A stretch of DNA of 64,000 nucleotides, from assembly GCA_026686845.1 (NCBI GenBank), contig JAIVEN010000013.1:15086001-15150000 (forward strand), in the 5' to 3' direction. The notes below the pieces were generated by a model. It saw only the letters and a list, made by a program, of their open reading frames with translations. It made no database searches and was not told the DNA's origin. A program made the position numbers and the translations under genes. This DNA comes from Adenanthera pavonina. Its lineage: Eukaryota; Streptophyta; Magnoliopsida; Fabales; Fabaceae. Shown here piece by piece: positions 60,321-64,000 of this stretch; the stretch's first letter is position 1; every line of letters begins with the position of its first letter.

Positions 60321-62021
60321 CCCATTTTATCTTCCTGTTAAGTTCATTTTTCTTCAATACACACGAACTGGAAATGTGTCCCTTCCTGTTACAGAAGTGA
60401 CAGGTGGTAAAGGCATTGATGGATTGTGATGCAGGAAGAAAGCAATGTAGATAATACTTTTGTTTCACATATTTTGGTTGATCATAGGATTCAATGTGAT
60501 TTGAACTATGATCTTTCTTTCTATGTCCATTATCATGCGCAAAATGCTTCATATACAGATTTTGATTTTTCTTTCTAATCTTTTCTTTTACTGCACAAGG
60601 ATCATAGCCAAGTCTAGCTTTTCCTTGTATGATTCTCTGACTTCCCATTAGAGCAAACAACATATCTTTGTCCTTAATAAGTCTAGCCATGCTTTTTAAT
60701 AGATAGTCATTAGTTTGCTTTAATTTCATACATGATGTACAGCAAGTAGATTTAGCTCTATGCAGAGATGCAGTGTCAAAGATGTTGCATTGAGATTCTA
60801 ACTTGTTAATCTTTTTCTTAGCCTGTTTTAATTCTTTAGCAGTTTTAATGCACTCATCATGCAGTTCATGAAATACATCAAGTAATTCAAAATAGGAAGG
60901 TTCAGATTCATATACCTCATCTTCATGATCACTGTTGGATGAGATTGGAGTTTCTTCATATGCAAATGCCATCAAGCAAATATTGGCAATTTCATCTTCT
61001 TCATCTGAGTTGTTGCCCCAGATTGATGAGATGTATGCCTTCTTCTTCTTGCCTTGTCAGCAGCTTTCTTTTCTTTCTCTTGCTTCTTTAGGAATTGTGG
61101 ACAATCACATTTGATATGCCCTTACTTTTTACATTCATAGCATGTGACAGACTCTTTTCCTTCTTTCTTGTTGTCTCCAGCTACTCCTTCCATGAAGAAT
61201 CTTTTATTTCTTTTCTTGTTGTAAAACCTTCCAAATTTTTTGACCATCATAACCAGAGTTTCTTCATCTAATTCATCTCCATCATCAAATTCTTCTTCTT
61301 TCTCTTCAACAGCTTTTAGAGCAAGAGCCTTCTTTTTCCTGTCTTGACCTGCTGCCTTAAAAACCATTATCTTTCCCTCATATTCTTTAAGGCTACCGAA
61401 GAGAGCTATGACAGAGGCCATTGACTCTCCTCTGGCTTCCTCTATTGCTGTTACTTTAGGTTGCCAATCCAAAGGAAGAGCTCTAAGGATTTTTCTAACT
61501 TTTTCTGGCTGAGTATACTCCTTGCCAAGACTCTTCAATTGATTCACAATAAGGGTGAATCTCTTTGGTAGCTCTTTGATACTCTCACCTTCCACCATTC
61601 TGAAGCTTTCATATTCATCAATGCATGAGTTCAATTTGTTCTCTCTTACTCCAATGGTTCCTTTATGAGCGATTTCGAAAGTGTCCCACATACCCTTGAC
61701 TGTGAAACATTGTGAAACTCTATAAAATTCGTCTTGGTTTAATGCACTAACCAAGCATTGTTTTGCCTTGAAATTTAGTAGGACTCTTCTCTTATCCTCC
61801 TCATTCCACTCATCTTCTAACTTCTCCTTGTATTTCCCATCATCCTGTAGCTTCATTGGGACAAAATCTCCCTTCTGGATAATAGACCAGATGTCCAGAT
61901 CAATGGATTAGAGATAGATTTGCATTCTCATCTTCCAGAATGTATAGTGTTCTCTACTGAAGCTAGGTTGTCTGTTTGTGTTGTTTCCCTCAGGTAGTAT
62001 GCTTTCTCCAAAGCTAGCCAT
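60321..62021 (-). pseudogene. Element B gag, degraded
   Basis: Starts MASFGESILPEGNNTNRQ at 62021. The capsid part is readable in one frame over 61856-61122 (LVSALNQDEFYRVSQCFTVK, LPLDWQPKVTAIEEARGESM). The first knuckle, CYECKK.GHIKCDC, has TAA in place of a Gln codon (about 61123). A helical acidic segment (60975-60600) and an intact second knuckle (60402-60361: CHFCNRKGHISSSC) follow before the break made by element C. It retains TGG at 61466-61464, where A and C have TGA. Confidence 0.88.
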
Positions 62022-62065
62022 TGAATTTCCTGGATTGTTAGATCCTTCGTTTGGGAGCCCAGGCT

Positions 62066-62076
62066 CTAATACCACT
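62066..62076 (-). other. Primer-binding site of element B
   Basis: On the minus strand, TGGTATTAGAGCC follows the LTR end after AG; it matches the tRNA-Met site as in C. Confidence 0.8.
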
Positions 62077-63722
62077 TGTTAGATATGCTAGCTTCCTAAG
62101 AGGGGGGTGAATTAGGAAGATTAAAATTTTCTGCAAAAGTCAAAAGAGTGATAAAAGCAAAAGTGACAGTAAAAATGGAGTATAAGAGAATAAGAAAGTA
62201 AAAATAGTATAAGGGAAGAGAAGACACAGATGTTTATCCTGGTTCAGTCTCTTTATCTTGACCTACATCCAGTCCTCAAGCTATCACTTGAGATTTTCCA
62301 CTATCTTGCAAGAATTCAGTGGGCTTCTTGCAATTGCCTCAGTACAACTTGATGTTGATGCTCTGTTCCAAGAGCCTACAATCTCACTCTTTGCACTCTA
62401 GCTATGTGCTTCCCAAATCCCTTGTGATATCCCATCACAAGAAAATCTTTCTTCCAGATGAAGATAAGATTAATTACAGTGATTAAACTCTCTAATTTAA
62501 AGTGTATATGAAAGTTGAAGTACAGAATATGAGGTATGTGAGAGTAGAAGACTTTGACTCAAGAATTTAGCAGAGTTTCTATATATACAATATAAAATCG
62601 TTACCCACATCTTTAAATGAAGTTCTATTTATAGATTTATGTCTTAACTATATGTTAGAGACAAAACCTAGCCATTAGAAATGTTACCCAATGGTTACTC
62701 TGAAAAATGATCTGTTCACCAACCGCATTTGATGCGTTTGACAATCAAAGTTCAAATTTTGATGTGTCAACAGATGAATTTCGCAGAGGCCGAAAGCTAA
62801 AGACTTTGATGTTGAACCTCAAAGTTCGTCTGTTATGAAGTAAAGTTTGAATTTTCATCTTTGAAAAATGTTTCTATGTTGGAACATACGAATTTTCAAG
62901 TTTAAAGTACTTCTGGTAAGTGTGAACAGTTATTCTATATTGCTACAGTGCCTTTGAAGTTGAAATTTTTGCCGTCTGTCAGTGGCAACTCAATAAGGTA
63001 CAATAGTTCTTCTTTTCAAAATTCAAATTTTCAAATGCCAAAGTTCGTCTGTCAGAGAGAGTTCTTATTAGACCTAATTCATAGTTTGAATTTCTAAATA
63101 CTAAAATTTGTTTGTTAAAAGATTATCATAACAGACTTGCAAGCTATGTTTCCAAAGTTCGAATTTCCAAAATCAAAGTTTGTCTATCAAAGGACTGACT
63201 TAGAACTCTTTTTAAACTTTACTTTCAAGTGAAATTTGACATATCCTCAGACAAATTTTTCATTTTTCATGATTTGTATTTTACCATAAATTCAAATTTT
63301 CAAAAAATAAAGTTTGTCTATCAGAGAAAGCTCTTATCAGACTTAATTCAAAGTTCAAATTTCTGAAATCAAAGTTCATCTGTGAGAGGAAGCTCTTTTC
63401 TAACTAACATATTTTTAATCCGAAGTTCGAATTTCAGATGCCAAAGTTCAAATTTCCAAAACAGCAAATCAATTTTAACACTTCAAAGTTCGTCTGTTAG
63501 TAGGTATCTTTCAAATATTTCATGAATTATCGTAGAATCATATTTCTAAAACATTCTTTTGCAAGTTCAAAGTCTTTTACTCAATTTAAACATAGTAAGA
63601 AATCCTATATCTAATCTTATGCTGGTTTTTTCTTGAATTTCTCCACCTGTGATCTTTTCTACCCCTTTGATATCTTCTTTCCAAGTTCTAGTTGGTTGGT
63701 TTGAAATCATCTTGATTCAACA
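62077..63722 (-). repeat. 5' LTR of element B
   Basis: 1646 bp on the minus strand, TGTTGAATCAAG at 63722 to CATATCTAACA at 62077. U3 word array at about 63500-62730, TATA box TATAAATAG (62633-62625), hairpin CTTGTGA / TCACAAG at 62441-62421. The partner 3' LTR is absent from the window. Confidence 0.9.
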
Positions 63723-64000
63723 TTTAGAGGGAGTACTCAAAATACTCAATATTATTCAACTCAACTCTCAAGAATATGTATTACATAGGAGCCTCTAAAT
63801 AGGCAACATATGAAAAATCTAATTCTAAAGCAACTAGGAACACTTGGGGTTCAACTAATCATATTAGATCTAGGAAATCTACCTAAAACTAAAAATAAAA
63901 ATTCAAAAAAAATAATAAATTTGATATTCTAATCCTAGCACTATTAGATAATATCCTTAATTTAAATGTTGGAAATCTATTAAATGATATTTAATAAATT
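63723..64000. other. Right flank of element B, possibly another LTR
   Basis: On the minus strand CCTATTTAGAGGCTCC and GTAATACATATTC resemble the promoter and start region of a plant copia LTR. The window ends before any boundary. It is not G-family sequence, unlike the left flank of B. Confidence 0.25.

Larger units (their letters stand above)
32509..63722 (-). mobile_element. Sirevirus-like Ty1/copia element B (5' LTR, gag, pol, part of extra ORF), split into three pieces
   Basis: The pieces are 63722-60321, 48928-46808 and 35302-32509, read on the minus strand, about 8.3 kb in all. The first break holds element C, the second element A. Both joins restore continuous homology to A and C: the Gag-protease linker at 60321/48928 and the RT block SNH..VYKLKK at 46808/35302. 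B lacks the C-terminal half of its extra ORF, its polypurine tract and its 3' LTR. No target duplication can be checked because the left end is deleted. Confidence 0.85.

Overview
The window is plant nuclear DNA, most likely from a eudicot. It is AT-rich and has one intron-containing gene with canonical GT-AG splice sites. Almost everything else is LTR retrotransposon sequence, together with a SINE and Mutator-type MITEs. No prokaryotic features, tRNA, rRNA or CRISPR arrays were seen. I cannot name the species.

1-6827: the 3' part of a very long LTR (family 'G', termini TGTAAY...GGTGTTACA, about 3.1-3.3 kb) ends at 3864. It is interrupted by a solo LTR of a Ty1/copia Sirevirus-like family (809-2672, perfect 5-bp target duplication TCTTG). 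A 608-bp tandem duplication (5305-6527) then leads to a TATA box about 280 bp upstream of the gene.

6828-14383: the only host gene that looks intact. It encodes a 288-residue Sfp-type 4'-phosphopantetheinyl transferase in five exons. Its introns hold a small LTR-bearing element (7312-8836), a SINE with a perfect 14-bp target duplication (9551-9690), a putative MITE (12753-13127) and an old LTR plus primer-binding-site remnant (13356-13860). A 509-bp MULE-MITE with a 9-bp target duplication lies just downstream (15040-15548).

17024-32508: a degraded copia element 'D' (minus strand, RT and RNase H only). Its LTR is split by solo LTR G2 (17412-20550) and its pol by a stack of solo G LTRs: G3a contains G3b, which contains the inverted copy G4. 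No internal region of the G family is present.

32509-63722: three related Sirevirus-like Ty1/copia elements. Element B (minus) was hit twice: by element A (plus, 35303-46807) inside its reverse transcriptase, and by element C (plus, 48929-60320, perfect duplication CCCAT) between its Gag zinc knuckle and protease. B has lost its 3' end at a microhomology junction with G3a. Each element has a tRNA-Met primer site (where the 5' LTR survives), Gag with CCHC knuckles, a protease-integrase-RT-RNase H pol, and a large extra ORF downstream of pol. That ORF starts with a basic, nuclear-localisation-like segment and has a coiled coil. All coding regions are broken, mainly by C-to-T and G-to-A changes.

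The least explained structure is in these elements. Their U3 regions carry dense irregular arrays of an ACAGACGAA-type word plus the palindrome AAATTCGAATTT. The same array occurs in opposite orientation in the leader between pol and the extra ORF, so the extra ORF is bracketed by inverted arrays. A hairpin downstream of the LTR TATA box shows compensatory base changes between old and young copies. Nothing in the window demonstrates an active new system; these are the leads worth following.
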